A model generated the notes under the pieces. It worked only from the letters and a program-made list of their open reading frames with translations. It was not told the origin of the DNA and did not search any database. From Bosea sp. Tri-49 (GTDB lineage: Bacteria > Pseudomonadota > Alphaproteobacteria > Rhizobiales > Beijerinckiaceae): a DNA stretch of 64,000 bases. The translations under genes were made by a program, and so were the position numbers. The DNA lies in NCBI RefSeq assembly GCF_003952665.1, contig NZ_CP017946.1, positions 3,771,001 to 3,835,000 of the forward strand. The letters run 5' to 3'. Positions within the stretch are counted from its first letter, which is position 1; the number at the start of each line of letters is the position of its first letter. Positions 26,488-34,343 of the stretch are shown here, piece after piece.

Positions 26488-27618
26488 TCAGGTTGGAACA
26501 AACTCCGCCTTGACCTCGCTCCAGAGCCATCGAAAAACGGGGCTGACATCGACGGGGAAAGCGGCCCTGTTCACGGTCAGCCCCTCGGCGAGTGCTTTGG
26601 AATCGTCGAGGAAATGGGCCAGCAGGAAATCGCTTTTGGCCTTGGCGTCGTAATCATAGCGAACCGGCCCGGCCGATGGCTCGCCGCATTTCGCGAGGAT
26701 GATCTGGCCGACCGCTACGCCCAGTGCGGCGCCGGCCCAGCTGTCGATGGGGTAGTGGACACCAGCGACAGTGCGATTGACGGCGATGCGCTCCGCCTGC
26801 TTGTGCAGCAAGGCGACGAGCTTGTCGCCGGCCGGGAAATGCTTGCGGCCGGCGTCGGACCTGACCAGCCCCGACAGGACGGTGGCCACGGCGAAGGCCT
26901 CGGTGGCATGCCCGCTCGGGAAGGAGCCATGATCCGGCGTTGGCAGCATCGGCAGGACGCGCGCTCCGATATCGCCCGGGCGGCGGCAGGCGAGATGGTG
27001 CTTCGCGATCATTCCGACATTGCCGGCGATGACGAGAGCGGTGTTCATCAGCTCCAGCGTCCTCCGGTTGCGCGCAGTCAGACCGATGATCGAGCCGAGA
27101 TAGTCTGGCGGCAGGGCGACCTGGTTCAGAATCTCGGTCGCGCGTTCGGCGCGCTGATCCATATAGTTGCGCAGCTGCTCGAGCTGCGCGGCGAACACCG
27201 CCATGGCGGGGCGCTTTACGACGTAGAACGTTTTCGCCCCGGCGGCATCGCCCTCGCGCTTGCGATAGGACAACGCGACCTCGCCCGGGGACGCCGCCGA
27301 ACCATAGGTTGCGTCCCAGTCCAGATCGCGCAGGAAATCGGTCAGGTAGAGCGAGGCGCGGACCCAGGGGAACCAGCGCCCCAGATTGCGCTCCGCCCCG
27401 GGCGCGAGGTGATGCGCGGGCTCCACCTTGACAAGATCGAGCGGATCGTCCGCATCTGCCGCGTGCCCGAACAGGATCTGGGCACTGACCATCAGGCCGA
27501 TTGCCAGAGCAGGGTCCGCAGCCCCCGCTCCCGCGATGCCGCCTATGTTCCCCATATTGCCCATATTTCCCATGTTGCCGGCGGCAGCCATGTTGCCCAT
27601 ATTGCCGAGGATCGCCAT
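26488..27618 (-). CDS. PAP2 / vanadium-dependent haloperoxidase-like protein
   Basis: A 376-residue protein with the three-part phosphate/vanadate pocket: KHHLACRRP (K206, R213-P214), PSGH (234-237) and NRTVAGVHYPID (R282, H288, D292). The absence of clear membrane spans fits soluble haloperoxidases or acid phosphatases rather than membrane PAP2 lipid phosphatases. Halogenating activity would yield hypohalous acid, but phosphatase activity is just as compatible with the motif. The first 30 residues are a Gly-Asn-Met repeat. The gene lies 1 bp after the regulator gene stop and 53 bp before the subtilase start, so the three are one operon. Confidence 0.85.
   Translation of the reverse strand: MAILGNMGNMAAAGNMGNMGNMGNIGGIAGAGAADPALAIGLMVSAQILFGHAADADDPLDLVKVEPAHHLAPGAERNLGRWFPWVRASLYLTDFLRDLDWDATYGSAASPGEVALSYRKREGDAAGAKTFYVVKRPAMAVFAAQLEQLRNYMDQRAERATEILNQVALPPDYLGSIIGLTARNRRTLELMNTALVIAGNVGMIAKHHLACRRPGDIGARVLPMLPTPDHGSFPSGHATEAFAVATVLSGLVRSDAGRKHFPAGDKLVALLHKQAERIAVNRTVAGVHYPIDSWAGAALGVAVGQIILAKCGEPSAGPVRYDYDAKAKSDFLLAHFLDDSKALAEGLTVNRAAFPVDVSPVFRWLWSEVKAEFVPT
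27544..27606 (-). repeat. 9-bp coding microrepeat (Gly-Asn-Met) at the N-terminus of the haloperoxidase-like protein
   Basis: Five copies of the codon group for Gly-Asn-Met, and one GNI variant, lie in residues 5-25, broken by a short alanine run. Such slipping repeats can change copy number between strains. The segment carries no signal-peptide features; its role is unknown. Confidence 0.7.
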
Positions 27619-27619
27619 G

Positions 27620-29272
27620 TCAGCCCCCTAGTGGTATTTGCGCAGCAATCAGAGCCCTCTCCATCTTTCGTCCCATTTCGGAATCGGCGGATGGATGAGT
27701 TCTCATGTATTCGGATACGGTGAAGCTCGGCTGTCGGCGCATGAGATCTTGCGCGGCCGTACGGAATGTCTCGGATTTTTGGGCGTAGTACGCGGCGAAC
27801 AAGAGAATTCGAAGCGTCGAGAGATGGCGATTGTTCTTGCGAAGCGAACGCTCGGCCAGTTCCAAAGCGCGATCGTAGTCGCCGACCGAGAGATAGGCGC
27901 CGGCGGTATGGGCGTCGTAGTAGTAGCCGAACGGGTCGATCGGCGAGAGCGCCCGGGCCGTCTCCGAGGCCCGTACGGCCTGCTCGCCCTCGCTACGAAA
28001 AGTGTGCAAGGCACTCTTCAAGAGCCAGCACAGGGCCTCGTTCGGATTGACCGAGAGCGCGAGATCATAACGCTGTTCCGCGATGTCGAGGCGGCGGAAC
28101 AGATTGCTGTGCGCAAAGCCGTCGATCGTCAGGCAGAAAGCGTTGTCGGGGCTGAGATCGAGCGCTCGGGCCGAATGATCGAGGGCGAGCTGCTTTTCGC
28201 GCGGCGTATCGCTGCTCCAGCCGTTGAAGACCCCGTGTATGTACCATTTGCTGAGCCAGGCATGGATCTCTGGCGTTCGCGGAGCACGCCGGAGCGCCTC
28301 CTCGATCAGCTCCCGCGCGCGGGCGAAATCGCGCAGCGTCGTACGATGCATCAGGCCGACGCCGGCGACGAGCAGGCGATGATCGGCGATTTCGGACGGG
28401 ACATGTCCGACGCTGTGGCCGATGGCCTCGTCGGCGATGGCGGCCCCCACGGCCTTGACGACGGTGCCGATTCCGGCCGCCGACAGGCCGAGGAAATCCC
28501 GGGCCGCGTAGGCGATCTGACGCGTGAACAGGATGCGGCTCGAGCTGACATCGATGAAATCGAGGTCCAGCACCAGCTTCTCGTCGACCCGGCGCAGGCT
28601 CCCGGACAGGCAGAAATGCGCCTGCAGCACGGAAGCGACACCCGCGAGGTCGAAGCCGGTCTTGACGAACTGGCGGCTCGATAGATGCGAGATGACCGCC
28701 AACAGCGTCGAACGGCTGAGAGAGCGACAGACCTCCTCGGCCAGCCAATCGCCAAGGATTGTGTCATTCGGGTCAGAGCTGATCGCTCGGAACGGCAAGA
28801 CTGCTACGACTGGGAGCGGAGCAGGCAGGATGCTGAGGCGGCGATGACCGAAGAGGCCTTCGAGCTGCGCTGCATTCTGGCGAATGCCGGCCAGCCATTG
28901 TGCGAAGCCGATCTCGCGAATGTCCAGCCCTTCGAGGAATTCGCCGATTCCGGGTGCCCCCAGGAAGGACACTGCGCTGAGGTCAAGCGTTACGTCTGAA
29001 TTCGTGCTCGACAGAACCTTGCCGTAACTGTCTCCCATCACCTGCTTGATGTCGGCGAGCGCCCTGCGCAGACTTTGCCGCCCGGTATCGTAGCAAGCGA
29101 CACCCCAGAGCGTTTCCTGCAGAAAACTGCGCGTCCGCCGGCCGAAAGGCGCGGTTACCAGCAAAGCGAACAGGGCGCGGTGCTTGGTGCCCGTAATCTC
29201 GAATCGATTAGCGCCCAGCCCTCGGACGGTGCACGCGCCAAACAGACTGATTTCTATGACCTTGCTGGACAT
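27620..29272 (-). CDS. winged-helix (SARP/CadC-like) transcriptional regulator with TPR region
   Basis: About 550 residues. The N-terminal 100 residues resemble the OmpR/SARP-type winged helix (TGTKHRALFALLVTAP, RQSLRRALADIKQV). The middle 155-290 contains VVAVLPFRAISSDPND and LSGSLRRVDEKLVLDLDFID, the TolB-like segment found in CadC-type or cyclase-linked regulators. The C-terminal half has TPR-like repeats (RTPEIHAWLSKWYIHG, DYDRALELAERSLRKNN). No membrane span is seen. An ATG 6 bp upstream (29278) is an alternative start. It is first in the minus arm and divergent from the plus arm, with direct repeats between, so it probably controls the whole island. Confidence 0.82.
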   Translation of the reverse strand: MSSKVIEISLFGACTVRGLGANRFEITGTKHRALFALLVTAPFGRRTRSFLQETLWGVACYDTGRQSLRRALADIKQVMGDSYGKVLSSTNSDVTLDLSAVSFLGAPGIGEFLEGLDIREIGFAQWLAGIRQNAAQLEGLFGHRRLSILPAPLPVVAVLPFRAISSDPNDTILGDWLAEEVCRSLSRSTLLAVISHLSSRQFVKTGFDLAGVASVLQAHFCLSGSLRRVDEKLVLDLDFIDVSSSRILFTRQIAYAARDFLGLSAAGIGTVVKAVGAAIADEAIGHSVGHVPSEIADHRLLVAGVGLMHRTTLRDFARARELIEEALRRAPRTPEIHAWLSKWYIHGVFNGWSSDTPREKQLALDHSARALDLSPDNAFCLTIDGFAHSNLFRRLDIAEQRYDLALSVNPNEALCWLLKSALHTFRSEGEQAVRASETARALSPIDPFGYYYDAHTAGAYLSVGDYDRALELAERSLRKNNRHLSTLRILLFAAYYAQKSETFRTAAQDLMRRQPSFTVSEYMRTHPSADSEMGRKMERALIAAQIPLGG

Positions 29273-29336
29273 AGTCAAACGTCGCCCATGATCCCCAGCG
29301 AAGACGTAACATCAAACGGCTTTCGACAGAAAGCGA

Positions 29337-29354
29337 CTTCACACTTTCTTCACG
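29337..29354 (+). promoter_or_regulatory. candidate regulator-binding direct repeats (heptads at 11-bp spacing)
   Basis: CTTCACA at 29337-29343 and CTTCACG at 29348-29354 are spaced exactly 11 bp start to start, the layout bound by OmpR/SARP-type winged helices. They lie in the divergent region between the regulator and the plus arm. Only two repeats are visible and binding is inferred. Confidence 0.35.
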
Positions 29355-29416
29355 CGTCATCGAATCCACCCACAGTTACATTGCGTCATGAGCGAAACGA
29401 GACGCAAGGTGGCGAC

Positions 29417-29656
29417 ATGGCGAGAGCTCCGACCCGCGCAGCCGATGTGCGCGATGTCGCAGATTTCCACCTGCGCTGGCAGGAGTTCCGAGCAACTGCA
29501 GCCCGTGTCGCGGGAAGAGCCGTGCTTACACCAGACGAGCGCTGGGTGATCGGTTGGCTGATCGCGCTGGCCGACAGGGTGGGAGAAAGCGATGTCGAAC
29601 CTCGCGCGCCAAGCAATCTGCCATATAGTCAGATTGCAGACCCAGGCGATGCTTGA
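29417..29656 (+). CDS. small hypothetical protein
   Basis: A 79-residue frame with a good ribosome-binding site (AAGGTGG) just upstream of the ATG at 29417. The sequence is helical and charged (VADFHLRWQEFRATAARVAG, TPDERWVIGWLIALADRVGE) with no membrane span. The family is not recognised. It is the first gene of the plus arm, 157 bp ahead of the muramidase fusion. A longer frame starts at 29075 but overlaps the divergent regulator. A 31-codon frame at 29687-29782 follows it but is too short to support. Confidence 0.5.
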   Translation: MARAPTRAADVRDVADFHLRWQEFRATAARVAGRAVLTPDERWVIGWLIALADRVGESDVEPRAPSNLPYSQIADPGDA

Positions 29657-29813
29657 ATTCGACGCACAGAATAGCCGCTTCCGGTAATGAACGATGTCTA
29701 CCACACGACGAATATCATGAAAAAAGATCCATCACCTGAAAATACATCAGTTTTGCTTCGCGATATCGTATCGATCTGCTGAGGCTCAGCGCTTCAAACG
29801 GATGAGGGACAAC

Positions 29814-31829
29814 ATGTTGCTTTCTGAATATGGGAGCGCGCTCTCGTCGCGCCTTTTGTCGACCGTTACCGACATGGATGTTGACCAGGCTCGTCAGGAA
29901 AGCGAGCCGGCCGATTTCCAGCCTCAGTCCCAGGCAGCGCCGTCCATTCTGGAGACCACGCCGCTTTCTTCCGATTGGCGCGATCTGATCTCGCCTGTCG
30001 CCTACGAATTCATCGTACGCTGGGAAACCGGTGGGCCGGCATATTACAAGCAGGTCATCAAGGAGGCCCCGATTTGGCCGGGCTACGCTTCAGGCGTCAC
30101 CATCGGGTGCGGCTACGATCTTGGCTACCATACTGCCTCGCAATTCGCCGCCGATTGGAGTTCGCGTCTCAAAGCGGCCGCCATCAGCCGGCTTTCGCCA
30201 GCGGTGGGCTTCAAGACGGTCCAGCCAAATCGGGACGCGAAGGTCGCCTGGGTCAAGGGATTCATCCCGCAAGTTGCCGACATCAAGATCAATTGGGATG
30301 TCGCGATCGAGCAGTTCGACACCTCCAAGATGCCAAAGCTCCTGCGCGATCTCTATGGTGCCCTCGACAGTCTCGACCGGCTGCACCCGCACTGCCGGGG
30401 CGCGTTGCTCAGCCTCGTCTTCAATCGCGGCGCCTCCTTTGCTGCTGCTGGCGAGCGCTATGCAGAAATGCGGGAGATCGCGCGCCTCATGCGGACGGGA
30501 GGCGACACCGAAATTAGGCAGATTCCGGCTCAGCTGCGCAGCATGAAGCGCATTTGGGGCGAGAACTCAAGCCTAGCCAAGCGACGTGAAGGCGAGGCCG
30601 AGCTGTTCGAGGCCGGTCTGGCCGAGAGCGGGACGGTCGGCATCATGGCCATGCTGGCGTCGCAGATGGAGGCGCCGGAGGCCGCTCCGCTCTCTCGCCT
30701 GCGCGAACTGCCGGAGAGTGAAACAGCTCCCGCCAGCGACGAGATCGCGGAGCCCGATGAGGAGGGCCTTCTGGAGATCGAGGCGCTGGCCGTGCCCGGC
30801 GTCTCGCCGGATTCGGTCAAATGGAACCCCGACGACAGCCGCCAGCCGGATTACGCTCATCTTGACGGCGCGCCGATCGGGCAAACATTCACACTTCGTC
30901 CCGGCGATCTCGAGCAGTTGATCACAATGAACGGCTTCCGTGTGCTCGGCGATCCGGCCGAGGCGCGGATCATCTTCATGCTGCGCGGCGCGCGCCTCGC
31001 CAATAGCGACAAAGCACTCGACCACGAGGCACTCCTGCTGACCGACCAGAGGCCGGACCATCGCAGTTTCCGTTGCGTGATCGGGGTCTACGATCGCGCA
31101 CGCCAGCGGCTCTCAGCCTTCAAGGCCTCGACAGTGCCGAACGCGCACTACGTCTTCAAATGCTTCTCGCTGGCCAATCAACCTGCCAAATGGATCGGCA
31201 ATATTCTTCCAACCGGCTGCTACACCTTTACCGTTGGCACACACAAGCGCGGACAGCCAGGCGAGATCCCGGAAGTCCTGCGTCTCTCGACCAGCGCGGC
31301 TGGCGCATCGACAGTGCTCGTCCTGCGTTCACTCAGCGATCTCATCTATGACACGATGGATCATTGGCAGACGACGGCGCCTGGGGACAATATCCACCCT
31401 GGACAAATGTCGAGCGGCTTTTCTTCCGCCGGCTGCCTCACGCTTCCAGGCTTCTGGCGAGCGGGCGTCCATAGCGGATTGTGGAAGGAGTTCCGCGACG
31501 CGATCGGCCTTGCTGCCGGAAACAATGACGGCAAACAGTACTCCGGCGTCCTGCTGACCGGAACAGACGCAGCGCTCGCGGCCAGCCTGCGCGAGCGCGC
31601 GGCGCCACAAGGCGACATCGAGGTGGCGCTGCGGCGTCTCCGCTATGGTTCGCGCGGCGAAGCCGTCGGCAAGCTCCAGGACGCCCTCGGACTCGACCGC
31701 GACACGGATCCGATGCTCGGGCCGATCACGCGCATGGCGCTCGTGCAGCGCCAACAGACCATGTTCGGCAAGGCGGACGGCATCCTCTCGCCGCAAAGCG
31801 CGACGGCGCTTGGACTGGACGTGTTCTGA
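29814..31829 (+). CDS. GH24-type muramidase / YkuD-like / peptidoglycan-binding fusion protein
   Basis: A 671-residue protein in three parts. Residues about 50-240 look like a T4-lysozyme-type (GH24) domain: catalytic Glu candidate in VRWETGG, SGVTIGCGYDLGY, and LSLVFNRGASF. Residues about 350-560 end with H528 and C541 in NIHPG and SSGFSSAGCLTLPG, resembling the His/Cys centre of YkuD L,D-transpeptidases. Residues about 600-671 (LRYGSRGEAVGKLQDALGL) form a peptidoglycan-binding type 1 domain. GAGGGA ahead of 29814 supports this start; 29802 is an alternative. No signal peptide is visible, so the enzyme would need lysis or a special route to reach the wall. The muramidase and PG-binding calls are good; the YkuD call is by motif only. 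Confidence 0.72.
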   Translation: MLLSEYGSALSSRLLSTVTDMDVDQARQESEPADFQPQSQAAPSILETTPLSSDWRDLISPVAYEFIVRWETGGPAYYKQVIKEAPIWPGYASGVTIGCGYDLGYHTASQFAADWSSRLKAAAISRLSPAVGFKTVQPNRDAKVAWVKGFIPQVADIKINWDVAIEQFDTSKMPKLLRDLYGALDSLDRLHPHCRGALLSLVFNRGASFAAAGERYAEMREIARLMRTGGDTEIRQIPAQLRSMKRIWGENSSLAKRREGEAELFEAGLAESGTVGIMAMLASQMEAPEAAPLSRLRELPESETAPASDEIAEPDEEGLLEIEALAVPGVSPDSVKWNPDDSRQPDYAHLDGAPIGQTFTLRPGDLEQLITMNGFRVLGDPAEARIIFMLRGARLANSDKALDHEALLLTDQRPDHRSFRCVIGVYDRARQRLSAFKASTVPNAHYVFKCFSLANQPAKWIGNILPTGCYTFTVGTHKRGQPGEIPEVLRLSTSAAGASTVLVLRSLSDLIYDTMDHWQTTAPGDNIHPGQMSSGFSSAGCLTLPGFWRAGVHSGLWKEFRDAIGLAAGNNDGKQYSGVLLTGTDAALAASLRERAAPQGDIEVALRRLRYGSRGEAVGKLQDALGLDRDTDPMLGPITRMALVQRQQTMFGKADGILSPQSATALGLDVF

Positions 31830-31876
31830 AGCGCCCATTCGCCGGCGCATGCCCCTGTTTTCCGGAGAGCCGTGCG

Positions 31877-33949
31877 ATGAAGAGCACAAGCCGACAAGAC
31901 GTGAACCAGATCGGTCCGGCGTGGCGCCATGGTGAGCACAGGGTTGGGAGCAGGCGCCATCTGGCGGCGCTGATGCGCCGTCTGCTGGCCCCGGCGATCG
32001 CCCTGATCTCGATTACGGCCGCCTGGGCCGAGCCGGCCATCACGATCGTGACGGCCAATAATCGGAACGCCGAGGTCAGCCTCTCAACCGACGAAACCGA
32101 ATTTCGCGGCGCGATCTTCATTCGCGCGACCAGCACCGAGCTGAAGAACGTCGAGGTCAAGGCGTCCGACCTGGTTTCGACTGCCGGCGCCAGGGCAGAG
32201 CTGAAGCCGATCTTGATCGCGCCCGCCGGCAGCCAGACCACGCTCGATAGCCGTCAGCCGGTCGAAATCGCCCTCTTCGCGAAGCTCGACCAGGCTGGCG
32301 ACTATCGTGCCGAACTTTGGATCGATCACGGCGAGCAACAGAGGTCGACCATCGCCATCCCGATCGCCATACAGCGCAAGCCGAACGGTGCTGCGGAGAT
32401 CACACTCGACACCAGCACGTATACGCGCGCCGATCTCGGTGACAGCCCGATCATCATGCGCGGCTGGCTTCGAAACGGCTCGACGCGGGCCTTGCCGCGG
32501 CCGGAAGCCGTGGTCGTCGACGTGCTCGAGAAGATCGGCGCGGCGAGCTACTCCCTGGGAGCGGCGATCGGTAAAGCTGCCATCGAATGCGAAGGTGGCA
32601 TGTTGCAATGGTGGCGCGGTGGCGGCGAGGAGCGATTGCGGCATCTCAAGGAGGCGGCCCACGCCACCAAGCGCGCACAGGCTCTGATGCTCGAAGCGCG
32701 AGGCGATGCCAGGGCGAGCGCCGAGCAGGTCGTTGGTCACGGCAACGCCCTGCTGGGCGAGTTGCGCGACAGCGGGGCTCAAACCGAGACGCAGCCCGCG
32801 CGCGTCGCCGGGCTCCGGCAACAGGTCGACCTGCTGGAAATCTGGGGACGGTTGCATCGCGACTTCGATGAGCTCGACGAAGACGACAAAAGCTTTCTCG
32901 CCGCCAAGTATGACGAGGCCAAGCAGCTGTTCGAGCGCCCCTTTGCAGCCATCGACGCCACGCGCTCGGCCACGCTCGAAAGTTACGGCAAAGCTCTGCG
33001 CGCCTGCCAGGCCCTGGCGCCCATCCGCCTGGACGCGGTCCGCTTCCGCAACAGCTTCAGGGCGTTCGAGACCTGGCTCGGCGCCAAGGGCGAGAGAGCT
33101 GGGGTCGCCGACGAGCTGAGTGTTCTCGAGGCGCACCTCGCAGCGCTGAACAAGGCCTTGGAGGAACGCAACGCAACCGCGGCAAGCGCCTCGGTCCGCG
33201 GAGCAAAGGGTGCTTATCTAGCCCTCGCCGCCGCGCTCGCGGCTGTCCGGCTCTCGCAACCGGCGCCCTGGGGCGTAACGTCCGCCGAATGGCAGGCGCA
33301 TGCCGACGACATGACGGAGGCATTCCGGGGGTGGCGAGCGGCCACACCGGCCGCTGACGAGGCTCTCCATCAGCTCCTCGGGCGGGATGCACGATGGCGG
33401 TCAGCCCGCCTCAGGCAGGCTGTCGAAAGTCGCAAGCAGGCAGCAGCCTCGCCGGAGCTCGAGGCACAATGGGGCGTGCTGCTGGGCTCGCTCGTTGAGC
33501 CCGAGCCGTCACTCACGGCTGAGGCGTTTGAACAATGGTTCGACGCTTATTGCCGCCGGCTGCAAACGGCCGCGAGCCTGGCAGCCCTGGCGGCCGGCGC
33601 GCCGGCGGTTGGCCCTGACGCCGTAGTACTGAACACGCCGGATGGTCCGCCGCCATTGGTCGATGCACGCGTATTCTCGCTGCCGTTCGACGTGTTCATT
33701 CGCCCACCGTTGGTCGCCGAGCCTTTGGAGTACGAGCGCATCTCCCGGCAGTTGGCCTGGGTCGTCTTTGGGCTGTCTATCGCGCTCACGGTGCTGGCGG
33801 GTGTCCAGGTGCTCTGGATCGACTCCTATGCCTGGGGCCGCCCGAGCGATCTCGTGACGGCGCTGCTGTTCGGGATCGGCGCCGGCCTCGGCAGCAATAC
33901 CGTTCTGACCGAGCTGCTCAAGCGCAGCGGCACGTTTAAGTCCGGCTGA
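31877..33949 (+). CDS. large membrane-anchored protein of unknown family
   Basis: A 690-residue protein. An N-terminal signal/anchor (LLAPAIALISITAAWA, ending near residue 51) follows a long basic n-region. A beta-rich segment of about 150 residues comes next, then a long Ala/Glu/Arg-rich helical region (250-560), and two C-terminal hydrophobic spans (LAWVVFGLSIALTVLAGVQV and LVTALLFGIGAGLGSNTVL). Most of the protein should therefore be periplasmic and membrane-tethered. GGAGAG before 31877 supports the long start; an ATG at 31973 is an alternative. No family is recognised. It sits between the wall-enzyme gene and the protease/NTPase genes, 7 bp before the next start. Confidence 0.75.
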   Translation: MKSTSRQDVNQIGPAWRHGEHRVGSRRHLAALMRRLLAPAIALISITAAWAEPAITIVTANNRNAEVSLSTDETEFRGAIFIRATSTELKNVEVKASDLVSTAGARAELKPILIAPAGSQTTLDSRQPVEIALFAKLDQAGDYRAELWIDHGEQQRSTIAIPIAIQRKPNGAAEITLDTSTYTRADLGDSPIIMRGWLRNGSTRALPRPEAVVVDVLEKIGAASYSLGAAIGKAAIECEGGMLQWWRGGGEERLRHLKEAAHATKRAQALMLEARGDARASAEQVVGHGNALLGELRDSGAQTETQPARVAGLRQQVDLLEIWGRLHRDFDELDEDDKSFLAAKYDEAKQLFERPFAAIDATRSATLESYGKALRACQALAPIRLDAVRFRNSFRAFETWLGAKGERAGVADELSVLEAHLAALNKALEERNATAASASVRGAKGAYLALAAALAAVRLSQPAPWGVTSAEWQAHADDMTEAFRGWRAATPAADEALHQLLGRDARWRSARLRQAVESRKQAAASPELEAQWGVLLGSLVEPEPSLTAEAFEQWFDAYCRRLQTAASLAALAAGAPAVGPDAVVLNTPDGPPPLVDARVFSLPFDVFIRPPLVAEPLEYERISRQLAWVVFGLSIALTVLAGVQVLWIDSYAWGRPSDLVTALLFGIGAGLGSNTVLTELLKRSGTFKSG

Positions 33950-33956
33950 GACGCCT

Positions 33957-34343
33957 GTGTCCGCCCCTGCCGACGACGACCTATGGTCCATCCGAGACAA
34001 GCAGATGACCGACCTAGCAGACACGGACCGCAAGAACCGCGCGTTGATCGAGCGAGCGAGCCCCCGTCCTCCTGAGCGCCGGACCCGCCGTGAAGCGAAG
34101 CTGACAGCTGCTGACCTGTCCGTGCAGATCGCACTGGCCGAGACCGCCGCGCCAACCGCATACGCACCTCCCGACCTGGCACTGGAGGCAATCGTCAGCG
34201 AAGACGGGCCCCTCATCTTCGCCAAGCATGACAGGGTCGATCTCGAACAGCTGCCGGCACGCGGGCCGAAGGCGCAGGATCTCTTCGTCGAACTGAACGA
34301 TGTCGGCCGCAACCTGCGGGAGATACCCCATGCCGGCGACTGA
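33957..34343 (+). CDS. small hypothetical protein coupled to the trypsin-like protease
   Basis: A 128-residue protein with a GTG start 7 bp after the membrane protein gene and a 14-bp overlap with the protease start, so it is almost certainly translated in the operon. The sequence is charged, with a disordered Arg/Pro-rich middle (ASPRPPERRTRREAKL) and no membrane span. The family is not recognised. Its place directly ahead of the protease suggests an adaptor, inhibitor or pro-segment-like partner; this is inference. Confidence 0.65.
   Translation: MSAPADDDLWSIRDKQMTDLADTDRKNRALIERASPRPPERRTRREAKLTAADLSVQIALAETAAPTAYAPPDLALEAIVSEDGPLIFAKHDRVDLEQLPARGPKAQDLFVELNDVGRNLREIPHAGD

Noticed and set aside
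29687..29782. 31-codon frame between the small protein and the muramidase fusion
   Set aside because: Too short, no ribosome-binding site, no known family.
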